Shown here piece after piece: positions 41,563-50,055 of a DNA stretch of 64,000 bases. A program made the translations under genes and the position numbers. The notes under the pieces were generated by a model that ran no database searches, had not been told where the DNA came from, and saw only the letters and a program-made list of their open reading frames with translations. The DNA is taken from positions 1 through 64,000 of the forward strand of contig CADCPM010000088.1 of assembly GCA_902803315.1 (NCBI GenBank), given 5' to 3'. The DNA comes from an uncultured Coriobacteriaceae bacterium. GTDB lineage: Bacteria > Actinomycetota > Coriobacteriia > Coriobacteriales > Atopobiaceae. Within the stretch, counting starts at the first letter, position 1; every line of letters starts with the position of its first letter.

Positions 41563-41590
41563 TTGTCATGGACAGACTCGATGCTAGGAT
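41563..41590 (+). promoter_or_regulatory. Promoter and operator-like dyad for the second TetR gene
   Basis: A -35 box TTGTCA (41563-41568) and a -10 box TAGGAT (41585-41590) are separated by 16 bases. TGTC-ATG-GACA (41564-41574) is a dyad overlapping the -35 box, as expected for an autorepressed TetR gene. The assignment rests on sequence only. Confidence 0.4.
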
Positions 41591-41610
41591 GCAAAAAGGG
41601 TCAGATGGGA

Positions 41611-42333
41611 ATGGTGGTGAGCAATATGGACAAAGTAATAGGTGCTGGGCTGGTGGACGAAGCCCGTGGGGTGCGCAATAACCCGTATGAAGGCATGGGA
41701 GTGCATGTGGCGCGCCACGATAAGGAGCGGTTGCGTTCCACCACCAAAACGCGCAAGAGCGCAGAGACGCGTCGGCGCATTATGGAGACGGCCTCGGAGC
41801 TTATGGTCGAGCGTGGCAACACCGCGTTCCAGATGAGCGAGATCTCGCGACGCTGCGGCATGTCAAAGGGAGCCCTGTACTATTACTTTGCGGACAAAGA
41901 GGACCTGTTGCGCGCCATCTACGATGACGAGATTGGTGAACTTGTCCGATCCATAGACGATGCGATTCAGGAGGCGGACACAGCCGAAGAGGCCCTTCGC
42001 GGAGCCTGTGACGTCTATGCCGACTGCGTACGGCGCGAGGGTCCGCTTGCCATGGCGCTCGTTCGGGAGCTCGTGCTCGCGCGCGAGAGTGGCGAGGGTA
42101 GCGAAGGCGCAGGCGCGCTTCACCACATAGTAAGAGCGGTTGCCGAGCAGATAGAGCGCGCGAAGAACGAGGGCGTCATACGGTCGGATGTGGACGTGCA
42201 CCTGGCGGCGGTATCGGTTTGTGGTGCCTTTGCCTTTACGGCCATGAGCGCAGCCGATCCCCATGGGCACATTGATGACAACACGTTCGAAGAGGACCTG
42301 TTTGACCTCATAGTAAAGGGCACGGGCGCATAG
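41611..42333 (+). CDS. TetR-family transcriptional regulator
   Basis: About 240 residues. The helix-turn-helix domain spans about residues 50-105, with FQMSEISRRCGMSKGALYYYFADKEDL as its recognition part. The N-terminal 45 residues before it are longer than usual and could be partly untranslated. ATG 41611 is used; ATG 41626 (after GGTGGTGAG) is equally plausible. The C-terminal domain has CGAFAFTAMSA near its end, with no known ligand. It lies upstream of the SAM riboswitch and metK, but a regulatory tie is not shown. Confidence 0.8.
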   Translation: MVVSNMDKVIGAGLVDEARGVRNNPYEGMGVHVARHDKERLRSTTKTRKSAETRRRIMETASELMVERGNTAFQMSEISRRCGMSKGALYYYFADKEDLLRAIYDDEIGELVRSIDDAIQEADTAEEALRGACDVYADCVRREGPLAMALVRELVLARESGEGSEGAGALHHIVRAVAEQIERAKNEGVIRSDVDVHLAAVSVCGAFAFTAMSAADPHGHIDDNTFEEDLFDLIVKGTGA

Positions 42334-42403
42334 CTTCTTTATCTGGATTCACGGCGTTCGCATATTCGTCCATTAAATACGCTACAATCAAGGAACTCGT
42401 CAA

Positions 42404-42531
42404 GAGGCGTCTTGCAAAGAGGCGCATAGAGTCGAGGGACCGAGCCCTATGACGCTCCGGCAACCTCCCACTTGCTGGGAAAGGTGCCAATTCTCGGCAG
42501 ACCGTGCGGTTTTGCACGGTCGGAAGACGGG
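42404..42531 (+). ncRNA. SAM-I (S-box) riboswitch controlling metK
   Basis: The conserved S-box elements are visible in order: the CAAAGAGG box, GAGGGACCGAGCCCTATGA, CTCCGGCAACC, AAGGTGCCAATTC, and a P4 hairpin GACCGTGC / GCACGGTC. P1 pairs CGTCTT (42408-42413) with AAGACG (42524-42529). A -10 box TACAAT lies at 42383-42388. The riboswitch precedes an intrinsic terminator and metK, whose product makes SAM, so binding of SAM should stop transcription. The pairing also offers an alternative: GGCGTCTT (42406-42413) matches AAGACGCC (42557-42564) in the terminator. Confidence 0.88.
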
Positions 42532-42557
42532 GACGTTTAAAAGAGCGCGGCTCACAA

Positions 42558-42590
42558 AGACGCCCCTGTTTTAGGGGTGTTTTTTTGTTT
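42558..42590 (+). terminator. Riboswitch-controlled terminator before metK
   Basis: The stem CGCCCCT / AGGGGTG with a GTTTT loop is followed by seven T. Its 5' half begins inside a segment (42557-42564) that can pair instead with the P1 5' strand of the riboswitch, so formation depends on SAM. Confidence 0.8.
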
Positions 42591-42633
42591 TACGTGAGCG
42601 CTTTTTGCGTCGAAGGGAAAAAAGGAGCTGACC

Positions 42634-43875
42634 ATGGCCGTGAAGTCGTATCTGTTTACCTCTGAGAGCGTAACCGAGGGGCATCCTGACAAAATCGCAG
42701 ACCAGATCTCGGATGCGATCCTGGATGCCATACTGGCCAAGGAGGCCAGGCTCGAGGCCGAGGGCTACGTGGCGCCTAACGGTGCGAGGGCCTCTCTTGA
42801 GGACGTGCGCTGCGCATGCGAGACGTTCCTTACCACTGGAACCGTTATCGTGGCGGGCGAGATTCGCACGCAAGCGTATGTGGACATACAAAAGATTGTG
42901 CGCGAAGTAATTCGAGGCATCGGCTACGATCGTGCCAAGTATGGGTTCGACTGCGATACCTGTGGCGTCATAAACATGATCCATGAGCAGAGCCCCGACA
43001 TCGCACAGGGTGTGGACGGCACCTTCGACCGTGCAGAGTCCGATGAGCTCGATCGCATTGGAGCCGGCGACCAGGGCATGATGTTTGGCTATGCCACCGA
43101 CGAGACCGACGTGCTCATGCCCATGCCTGCCTACCTTGCGCAAGGCATGGCGCGGCGCTTGGCTGCCATACGCAAAGACGGCACGCTCGACTACCTGCGC
43201 CCTGACGGCAAGACGCAGGTGACGGTGCGCTACGAGGACGATCGTCCGGTAGAGGTGTGCGCCGTGGTTGTCTCCACGCAGCATGACTCCATAATCGAGG
43301 ACATGTCGCTTGTAAAGGCGGACATGATAGAGCATGTGATCGCGCCCGTGCTCGACGAGGCGGGCATACCGTGGGCAGACGCGAAGATCTACGTCAATCC
43401 GACGGGACGCTTCGTAATCGGGGGGCCTATGGGAGATACGGGGCTTACCGGTCGTAAGATCGTCGTTGACACATATGGTGGTATGGGCCGCCATGGTGGG
43501 GGTGCCTTTAGCGGAAAGGATTGCACCAAGGTGGACCGATCCGGCGCCTATGCGGCCCGTTGGGTGGCGAAGAACGTGGTGGCCGCAGGGCTTGCGCATC
43601 GCTGTGAGGTTCAGTTGTCCTATGCCATAGGGGTGAGCCACCCGATCTCGATCATGGTGGACACCTTTGGCACGGCAACCGTGGATGAACGAGAGCTGGA
43701 GCAAGCGGTGAGAAAAGTGTTTGACCTGCGGCCTGGTGCCATCATTCGCGACTTGGACCTGCGTAAGCCCATATTCCAAAAGACGGCCGCCTATGGGCAC
43801 TTCGGACGCGAGGACGCTGACTTTACTTGGGAGCGAACCGATCGAGTCGATGAGCTGCGTGCGGCGCTGAGGTAA
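42634..43875 (+). CDS. metK: S-adenosylmethionine synthetase
   Basis: MetK joins methionine and ATP to make SAM. The 413-residue protein has [20 protein letters not shown] at the start, the ATP-binding [16 protein letters not shown] near residue 145, and the phosphate-binding [19 protein letters not shown] near residue 288. [15 protein letters not shown] is also intact. AAGGAG lies 6 bases before ATG 42634. The residues TAYGHFGR at the C-terminus match the family as well. Expression is set by the upstream SAM-I riboswitch. Confidence 0.97.
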   Translation: MAVKSYLFTSESVTEGHPDKIADQISDAILDAILAKEARLEAEGYVAPNGARASLEDVRCACETFLTTGTVIVAGEIRTQAYVDIQKIVREVIRGIGYDRAKYGFDCDTCGVINMIHEQSPDIAQGVDGTFDRAESDELDRIGAGDQGMMFGYATDETDVLMPMPAYLAQGMARRLAAIRKDGTLDYLRPDGKTQVTVRYEDDRPVEVCAVVVSTQHDSIIEDMSLVKADMIEHVIAPVLDEAGIPWADAKIYVNPTGRFVIGGPMGDTGLTGRKIVVDTYGGMGRHGGGAFSGKDCTKVDRSGAYAARWVAKNVVAAGLAHRCEVQLSYAIGVSHPISIMVDTFGTATVDERELEQAVRKVFDLRPGAIIRDLDLRKPIFQKTAAYGHFGREDADFTWERTDRVDELRAALR

Positions 43876-43897
43876 TGGGTATAAGAGATGTGGCTGG

Positions 43898-44024
43898 CTG
43901 ACCCTAAAGCTGAGCCAAATCCGAGAGGGGACGCTGGAAAGCAAGCCATGCGAGTTCGCGGAGCGCTGTTCGAGCATGGCGCTTTCCACGTCCCTGGAAG
44001 GGTTTGACTCAGCTTTGGGGTCAG
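43898..44024. repeat. Hairpin repeat family 2 copy
   Basis: The core (GAGTTCGCGGAGCGCTGTTC) lies at 43951-43972. Left arm 43898-43951 and right arm 43974-44024 are complementary over about 50 bases with a few mismatches (outermost CTGACCCTAAAGCTGAG / CTCAGCTTTGGGGTCAG). It lies just after metK and before the TerB gene. Confidence 0.7.
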
Positions 44025-44054
44025 GGGTGGCTGGCTTGTTGACATTGGTGTGCG

Positions 44055-45755
44055 ATGATGGGCGGTGCGATGCGTCGGGAGTCACGAGCAGAGGAAATCG
44101 CGCGAGAGATCTTGTCGAGCGAGCGTTATGCCAACGCGCGTGCGTTCGAGGATCGCATCTATAGGGACGAGCCTATTTTGCGTACGGGAGCGCAGGCGTT
44201 TAATGGCTCTGCACAGAGGGGAAATGTCACTGACGTGAGGGGCACAGGCCCCGACGGAAGGGTCTTTCGTCCTAGGCTCTCCCAAGATACAGCTCTGCCC
44301 ACCGAGTACAGGCGCATGCGCGCAATCGCCCGAAAGCAAGGCTTGCGAGGTGGGCATGCGGGTCAGTCGGTGGGCAAGGCGCACCTCTTCTACCTGCAGG
44401 GCAAGTATATGGAGGACTTCGAGGAGGACTTTGACGGCCAGACGTACTTCGATCGCTACTACCCCTCCTATGAGGAGATGAGTAACTACCAACTACGGTG
44501 CTATTTCTCGTGGAGAACCCGCTATCGTGCGGGGCAGACCCCAGACGCGCCGCTGTCCTTCCTGTTCGTGCATGCCTACGAGCTTCTGTGCGGCATCGGA
44601 ACGAAGCCGGGCCAGGAGGGCTTCGAAGCACTGAGTGACTTTGCTGCTGCGTATGCGGGCGCGAGTCCCTCTTTTGACATGCACATGAAAAGATGGCGCT
44701 TTGACTACGCCGTGTTCTACGGCCTGGATGGTGCCGCCGCGTTGGCCGGCTCCTCGTCGTTTCCCTATGAGGCCGTTTCGTTATTGCATAGGGCGGAGGA
44801 CGCCCTTTTGGCAAGAGGATGCCCAAAAGAATGGCCGCAGATCGATGACGGCGAGCTGCCTGGCGCTGGCGATCTGTTAGATGCGCTGTGTGCACTCTCG
44901 CGCTATAGAGCCGAACGCTCGCGCTTCGTAAAGGCGCATAGGGAAGACGTCGCGGAGGTGAGCGCACGTGTATTCGGGTGCATGGTGACTCATTGCAAGA
45001 AGAGGCGAAAGATGGGATACGTCCAAGGTATCTTTGGATCGCCCACGCTCAGGTACTACACCATGTTCGCTTCGGCGCTCTTTTGGACGCCCGTGCCGCA
45101 TTCCGATGCGACCTATGTAATAAGCGACAGCGAAAAATTCGTGTGCGAGAATGGTATGTGGTGGCGCGAGCTCCCATGCCGTCGTGCGGAAACCAGCAAG
45201 GAGATCGGTGCGCTTCTTCATGCTATAGACGCGCGGTTGCGTGTGGCAACGGGCGACCCCCATCCGCTCAAGGAGCGGTCTTTGCCCAAGTATCAGGCGA
45301 AGTTTGTGGACGAGGGGATTGCCGCCCTGCTCGCGCGCAAGAAGGCCGAGGAGGCAGCGCGCATACGAATAGACCCCTCTCGATTGGCAGGCATTCGCTC
45401 TGCTGCCGCGCGCACGCGCGAGGCGCTGCTTACCGACGAGGAGCGTGCGGACGATGCGGTCTTGTCCGTTGCCGAGAGAGCGCCTCAGCCCCAGCCTAAG
45501 CCTGAACTTGAGCCCAAGGAAGAGGCAAGAGGTGCGGACGATGCCCTTGGCCTGTCTGGCGAGCAGTTGGAGCTCTTAGTAAGTCTCCTGGCGGGAGAGG
45601 TACCGCAGACAAAAGACTCGCTCTTCCTCACGTTGGCCGTCGATGCCATAAACGAGGCGTTTTTGGATGTGGTTGGCGACACGGTGGTGGAGTTCGACGG
45701 AGAGACACCCGTGCTTGTGGAAGACTACGCGGACGACGTGCGGGCTGCCCTGTAA
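44055..45755 (+). CDS. TerB_N/TerB_C domain protein
   Basis: A 566-residue soluble protein. The TerB_N domain occupies about residues 75-250, recognised by MRAIARKQ, a FEEDFDGQTYFDRYYPSYEEM block and LRCYFSWRTRYRAGQ with FLFVHAYELL. The TerB_C segment covers the last 75 residues (LTLAVDAINEAFLDVVGDTVVEFDG). A Pro/Gln/Glu-rich linker lies at about 475-490. Comparative work on tellurite-resistance proteins placed TerB_N/TerB_C proteins in DNA-processing gene sets with helicases and ATPases, as here. ATG 44055 lacks a strong site; ATG 44070 is an alternative. It is followed, across a family-1 repeat, by the BrxD-like ATPase and helicase genes. Confidence 0.75.
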   Translation: MMGGAMRRESRAEEIAREILSSERYANARAFEDRIYRDEPILRTGAQAFNGSAQRGNVTDVRGTGPDGRVFRPRLSQDTALPTEYRRMRAIARKQGLRGGHAGQSVGKAHLFYLQGKYMEDFEEDFDGQTYFDRYYPSYEEMSNYQLRCYFSWRTRYRAGQTPDAPLSFLFVHAYELLCGIGTKPGQEGFEALSDFAAAYAGASPSFDMHMKRWRFDYAVFYGLDGAAALAGSSSFPYEAVSLLHRAEDALLARGCPKEWPQIDDGELPGAGDLLDALCALSRYRAERSRFVKAHREDVAEVSARVFGCMVTHCKKRRKMGYVQGIFGSPTLRYYTMFASALFWTPVPHSDATYVISDSEKFVCENGMWWRELPCRRAETSKEIGALLHAIDARLRVATGDPHPLKERSLPKYQAKFVDEGIAALLARKKAEEAARIRIDPSRLAGIRSAAARTREALLTDEERADDAVLSVAERAPQPQPKPELEPKEEARGADDALGLSGEQLELLVSLLAGEVPQTKDSLFLTLAVDAINEAFLDVVGDTVVEFDGETPVLVEDYADDVRAAL

Positions 45756-45791
45756 GGCCAAATGGCGACAGGTCCGAAGTTATGCGTTATT

Positions 45792-45903
45792 GCTCACGTT
45801 TCCGCGCTTGTCGCCCGGCCCGCAAGCGGCGACTCACGAAGTGGGCGAGCGAAGTGAGCGCGGAGCCGCATGCGGGCCGGGAGACAAGCGCGGAAACGTG
45901 AGC
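45792..45903. repeat. Hairpin repeat family 1 copy with nearly perfect arms
   Basis: Arms 45792-45824 and 45870-45903 are complementary over 33 bases with about one mismatch, around the conserved core. The outer part (GCTCACGTTTCCGCGC / GCGCGGAAACGTGAGC) is not shared with other copies. It separates the TerB gene from the ATPase gene by about 250 bases. Confidence 0.85.
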
Positions 45904-46009
45904 CATTCCCAAGCCATCCCCAACCGTCGTCGCATGGCATATATTGGAAAAACAGATTGCGAACATGTGTACGTGGTGATATACTGATTGCCCGTCTAAG
46001 GAGAAGCCC

Positions 46010-47353
46010 ATGGCAAACCCACAGCAACATCCCCATGTGCCCAAGCGCATAGCTACCGTGCTCATAAACTCCCTCAAAGGTGGAGTGGTGCCGCGGATCG
46101 GCCTGCCCTACATAACGGTGGGGCGCGAGGCCGAGATCAGTGCGCTGCTGCGCGACCTGGACATCGTTGCCGACGGCGGAGCGTCGTTTCGTTTCGTGGT
46201 CGGTCGATACGGCAGTGGCAAGAGCTTTCTTCTGCAAACTATCCGAAACCATGCGATGGGGAAGAACTTCGTGGTGGCAGATGCCGACCTCTCGCCCGAG
46301 CGTCGCCTGCAGGGTGGAAAGGGGCAAGGCCTTGCGACCTATCGCGAACTCGTTCGTAACCTCTCGACGAAGACGCGGCCCGAGGGTGGGGCGCTCACGC
46401 TCGTGCTCGACCGCTGGATAGCAGGCATACAGTCTGCCGTTGCCCAAGACGGCATTATGCCCAACGATCCGGGGTTCGATGGCGAGGTGGAAAAGCGAAT
46501 CTATGCTGTCATTGACGATCTGCAGCAGTTGGTCCACGGCTTCGATTTCGCGCGGCTCCTGGCTGAGTACTACCGCGCACATGTGGAGGGGGACGACCAA
46601 ACCAAAGCCTTCGTTACCAAGTGGTTCCGTGGCGAGTACCGCACCAAAACGGAAGCGAAGGCAGAGCTTGGTGTCTCCTGCATCATTACGGACGACGACT
46701 GGTATGACTACATAAAGCTTCTTGCCCGCTTTTTGGTTGGCGCAGGTTATGCGGGGCTTGTGGTCCTCGTGGACGAGTTGGTTAACCTCTACAAGATTCC
46801 GCATGCCATTGCGCGCCAGTATAACTACGAGAAAATTCTCACCATGTACAACGACGCCTTGCAGGGCCGTGCGGAGCACTTGGGCATCATCATGAGCGGA
46901 ACGCCGCAATGTGTGGAAGACCGGAGGCGCGGCTTGTATTCGTACGAGGCGCTGCGCTCGCGCCTTACCCAGGGGCGCTTTGGTCGCGAAGGCATGCTGG
47001 ACCTTTTGGCGCCCGTCATCCGACTGCAGCCCCTTACGCATGAGGAGCTGCTCGTACTGGTGGAGAAGCTTGCGAACATCCATGCCGAGCTCTTTGGCTA
47101 CGAGAGAACGCTCACAGAGGAAAACCTCGTTGAGTTTCTCCAGCTCGAGCTCGGACGCGTGGGAGCGGACTCCCACATTACCCCACGCGAGGTTATCCGC
47201 GACTTCATAGAGATGCTCGACATCATGTGGCAGGACCCCACGGTAACGGTGGCGGGACTCCTTGGCTCGGGTAGCTTCGCGCACGCCGTTCCAGATGGTG
47301 ACGGCGGCGATGGGGGAGACGTGGCCCCAGAATATGCCGAGTTCAAGATCTAG
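46010..47353 (+). CDS. BrxD-like ATP-binding protein (DUF2791)
   Basis: A 447-residue P-loop ATPase of the DUF2791 family, to which BrxD of BREX phage-defence systems belongs. Walker A is VGRYGSGKS at residues 64-72 and Walker B is LVVLVDELVNL near 249-259. The C-terminal half has GTPQCVEDRRRGLYSYEALRSRL and a RLQPLTHEELLVLVEKL block, typical of the family. AAGGAGAAGCCC precedes ATG 46010. The helicase gene starts 25 bases after the stop. No PglX methylase, PglZ phosphatase or BrxC is present, so this is not a standard BREX locus. Confidence 0.8.
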   Translation: MANPQQHPHVPKRIATVLINSLKGGVVPRIGLPYITVGREAEISALLRDLDIVADGGASFRFVVGRYGSGKSFLLQTIRNHAMGKNFVVADADLSPERRLQGGKGQGLATYRELVRNLSTKTRPEGGALTLVLDRWIAGIQSAVAQDGIMPNDPGFDGEVEKRIYAVIDDLQQLVHGFDFARLLAEYYRAHVEGDDQTKAFVTKWFRGEYRTKTEAKAELGVSCIITDDDWYDYIKLLARFLVGAGYAGLVVLVDELVNLYKIPHAIARQYNYEKILTMYNDALQGRAEHLGIIMSGTPQCVEDRRRGLYSYEALRSRLTQGRFGREGMLDLLAPVIRLQPLTHEELLVLVEKLANIHAELFGYERTLTEENLVEFLQLELGRVGADSHITPREVIRDFIEMLDIMWQDPTVTVAGLLGSGSFAHAVPDGDGGDGGDVAPEYAEFKI

Positions 47354-47378
47354 CAAGGCAGAGGAGGTGTTGTAGCCC

Positions 47379-49745
47379 TTGTCTGACGTGTTCGGTTGCT
47401 ATGCCCCTTTTGTGCAGGACTTCATATACGAGCATGACTGGGAATCGCTCCGTGGCATTCAGGTGGCGGCAGGGGAGGCCATCTTCAACACGGACGCAAA
47501 CGTGTTGCTCACGTCATCCACGGCATCGGGCAAGACGGAGGCGGCGTTCTTTCCCATACTCACGCTCTTTGACGAGGAGCCGCCTGCCTCAATAGGCGCC
47601 ATATACATCGGGCCGCTCAAGGCCCTCATCAACGACCAGTTCTATAGGCTCACGGACCTCTGTCGCGAGGCAGACATACCGGTATGGCACTGGCACGGCG
47701 ATGTGAGCGCCTCGCATAAGGCGCGGCTCATGAAGAAGCCGAGGGGAATACTCCAGATAACGCCCGAGTCGCTGGAGGCAATGCTTCTGCATAGGCACTC
47801 TGCCATCCCCAAGCTCTTCTGCGATCTGAGGTTCGTCGTTATCGACGAGGTGCATTCGCTTTTGCGCGGGGACCGTGGCGGGCAGACGCTGTGCCTCATA
47901 CAAAGGCTCTCTCGCATGGCGGGTTGCAATCCGCGGCGCATAGGCCTTTCCGCCACCATAGGCGACCCAGAGGCATGCGGCAGACTCCTCTCGCAGGGCA
48001 CGAACCGCATTACCGTGGTTCCTCGCGTTGAGCCCGGTAACCAAACGTGGCGCATTTCGATGGAGCACTTCTATACCTACGGCACGCAGGCGGCGGAGGC
48101 CTTTGGCGGCGTTCGCACGGGCTCGGGCATGGTGCACGTTGACGCCATAGTGGAAGAGGTGGATGCGCAGGCCAAAGGCCTCCCAGACCCTGCGTCTGCA
48201 GGCATCGCCGATACCGTTGAGGTGTCCGACCCGGCGAGTACGGAGCTTTCCCTCGCGCTCGATGGGCAGGGTTCCGATTCCGCACCCGTCAACGCAGATC
48301 CCGGCATAGGGTACATCTACGAGCACTCAATGGGTCGCAAGTGCCTCGTGTTCTCCAACTCGCGCGAGGACTGTGAGGCGGTTACCACCACGCTGCGCAG
48401 CTATTGCGAGGCGAACGGCGAACCCGATCGTTTCCTCATTCACCACGGCAACCTGTCGTCCAGCTTTCGCGAAACGGCCGAGGACCTCATGCGTGACGAC
48501 GAGCTGGCCCTTACGACGTGCACTACGGCAACGCTGGAGCTGGGCATAGACATCGGCAGGCTGGAGCGCGCGTTCCAAATTGATGCGCCGTTTACGGTGA
48601 GCGCTTTTTTGCAGCGTATGGGCCGTACCGGAAGGCGCGGGGCCCCTCCCGAGATGTGGTTTGTCATGCGCGAGGACCCGCCTGAGCCAAGGGCGATGGT
48701 AAGCGAGACCGTTCCCTGGAAGCTCTTGCAGGGCATCGCGCTCGTGCAGCTCTACGTGGAAGAGCGCTGGGTCGAGCCGCCACGGCTGGACCGCTTGCCC
48801 TACAGCCTGCTCTATCATCAGACGCTTGCCACCCTTGCCTCCAGTGGGGAAATGTCTCCGGCGGCCCTGGCTGGCAGCGTCCTCTCGCTTGCGTACTTCC
48901 ATCGTATCGACCAGGACGACTATCGTGTGCTGCTTCGCCATCTGATCGAAACCGACCACATAGAGCGCACCGAGACGGGAGGGCTTATCGTCGGCCTTGC
49001 GGGAGAGCGCGTTACCAACAACTTTCGCTTCTACGGCGTGTTCGTGGAAAGCGAGGAGTACACGGTGCGCAGCGAGTCCCAAGAGCTTGGCACGGTGGTG
49101 CAGCCGCCTCCCGTGGGGGAGAAGCTCGCAATCGCCGGCCACGTGTGGATCGTGGAGGAGATAGACCACAAGCGTCGCCTGGTGTATTGCACGCAGGTGC
49201 GAGGAAAGGTCCCGGCCTACTTTGGGGAATGTCCCGGAGACATAAACACCCGCATCCTGGAGCGCATGCGAGAGGTGTTGCGTGAGCATCGTGACTATCC
49301 GTACCTGCGCAACAACGCCCGCGCCCGACTGGCGCACGCGCGTACGGTTGCCGTGAACGCAGGCATTACCCAAGAGCCCCTGATCAACCTCGGTGGCGAC
49401 ACCTGGGCCCTGTTTCCTTGGCTGGGTACGTATGCCTTCCTGGCGCTGGAGCGCGTAATCAAGCTGCGGCTTCCAGCGCGGCTTGGCATCAAAGGCGTGG
49501 ACGTGAGCAGACCCTACTACATCCAATTTCGCATGAAGGCGGACGGCAGGGAGTTCATGGATGAGCTTCGGCAGGCATTCGAGCAGCAATTCGACCCGAT
49601 GGAGCTGGTGTATCCCGCCGAAGTGCCAGTTTTCGACAAGTACGACGAGTATCTTCCCGAAGAGCTCGTTCGAAAGGGGTTCGCCTATGGCGTGCTTGAC
49701 GTCGAGGGGGCTCGTGAGCGCGTGCTTGGGTGGATGAGTGGCTGA
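47379..49745 (+). CDS. Lhr-like/BrxHI-like DEAD/DEAH helicase
   Basis: A 788-residue superfamily 2 helicase. Motif I is TASGKTEAAF at about 48-57, motif II is VIDEVHSLLRGDRGG at about 156-170, motif III is SATIGD, and motif VI is QRMGRTGRRGAPPEM near 411-425. The order and the GRGxQ-like loop after the DEVH box match Lhr-type helicases, among them BrxHI. A long C-terminal region carries no named domain. TTG 47379 lies 11 bases from GAGGAGG. It is the last gene of the TerB/ATPase/helicase cassette and is followed by a family-1 repeat. Confidence 0.82.
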   Translation: MSDVFGCYAPFVQDFIYEHDWESLRGIQVAAGEAIFNTDANVLLTSSTASGKTEAAFFPILTLFDEEPPASIGAIYIGPLKALINDQFYRLTDLCREADIPVWHWHGDVSASHKARLMKKPRGILQITPESLEAMLLHRHSAIPKLFCDLRFVVIDEVHSLLRGDRGGQTLCLIQRLSRMAGCNPRRIGLSATIGDPEACGRLLSQGTNRITVVPRVEPGNQTWRISMEHFYTYGTQAAEAFGGVRTGSGMVHVDAIVEEVDAQAKGLPDPASAGIADTVEVSDPASTELSLALDGQGSDSAPVNADPGIGYIYEHSMGRKCLVFSNSREDCEAVTTTLRSYCEANGEPDRFLIHHGNLSSSFRETAEDLMRDDELALTTCTTATLELGIDIGRLERAFQIDAPFTVSAFLQRMGRTGRRGAPPEMWFVMREDPPEPRAMVSETVPWKLLQGIALVQLYVEERWVEPPRLDRLPYSLLYHQTLATLASSGEMSPAALAGSVLSLAYFHRIDQDDYRVLLRHLIETDHIERTETGGLIVGLAGERVTNNFRFYGVFVESEEYTVRSESQELGTVVQPPPVGEKLAIAGHVWIVEEIDHKRRLVYCTQVRGKVPAYFGECPGDINTRILERMREVLREHRDYPYLRNNARARLAHARTVAVNAGITQEPLINLGGDTWALFPWLGTYAFLALERVIKLRLPARLGIKGVDVSRPYYIQFRMKADGREFMDELRQAFEQQFDPMELVYPAEVPVFDKYDEYLPEELVRKGFAYGVLDVEGARERVLGWMSG

Positions 49746-49799
49746 GTAACCCGTGCACAGGGCTAAACCCTTGTCGCTTGCCGAAATATGGGATTTGGC

Positions 49800-49920
49800 G
49801 TTACAGTTCAACCCCCGCGCCTTTGTCCTGACCGCAAGCGGCGACTCGCGAAGTGAGCGAGCAATGCGAGCGCGGAGCCGCATGCGGGATCGGCGAAGGC
49901 GCGGGGGTGTGAACTGTAAC
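49800..49920. repeat. Hairpin repeat family 1 copy
   Basis: Arms 49800-49836 and 49883-49920 (outermost GTTACAGTTCA / TGAACTGTAAC) flank the conserved core. The outer arm resembles the inner nested copy at 17.66-17.78 kb (GTAACAGCTCAC), so these two are close relatives. Confidence 0.75.
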
Positions 49921-50055
49921 GATTTAGTACATCGGATGGCACGATGTGTCCTTCTGTGTCGGTGCGCCAAGCGCTATTATGTTTCAATAGAGGCCATAGC
50001 CATTACGTAAGGGCCGTAACTATCCTCGCAGAATCGCGAGGGAATGGAGGTTGAT

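Noticed and set aside
45792-45903. Family-1 repeats as intrinsic terminators
   Set aside because: No run of T follows the stem on either strand, while true terminators in the window (27894, 42558, 61085) have them. The rpmB terminator lies next to a separate family-1 copy.
44055-49745. Complete BREX system
   Set aside because: PglX, PglZ, BrxC and BrxA/B genes are absent on both sides.
48327-49970. 547-codon minus-strand frame opposite the helicase
   Set aside because: Same reason: helicase motifs are on the plus strand, and the antisense product crosses a hairpin repeat.
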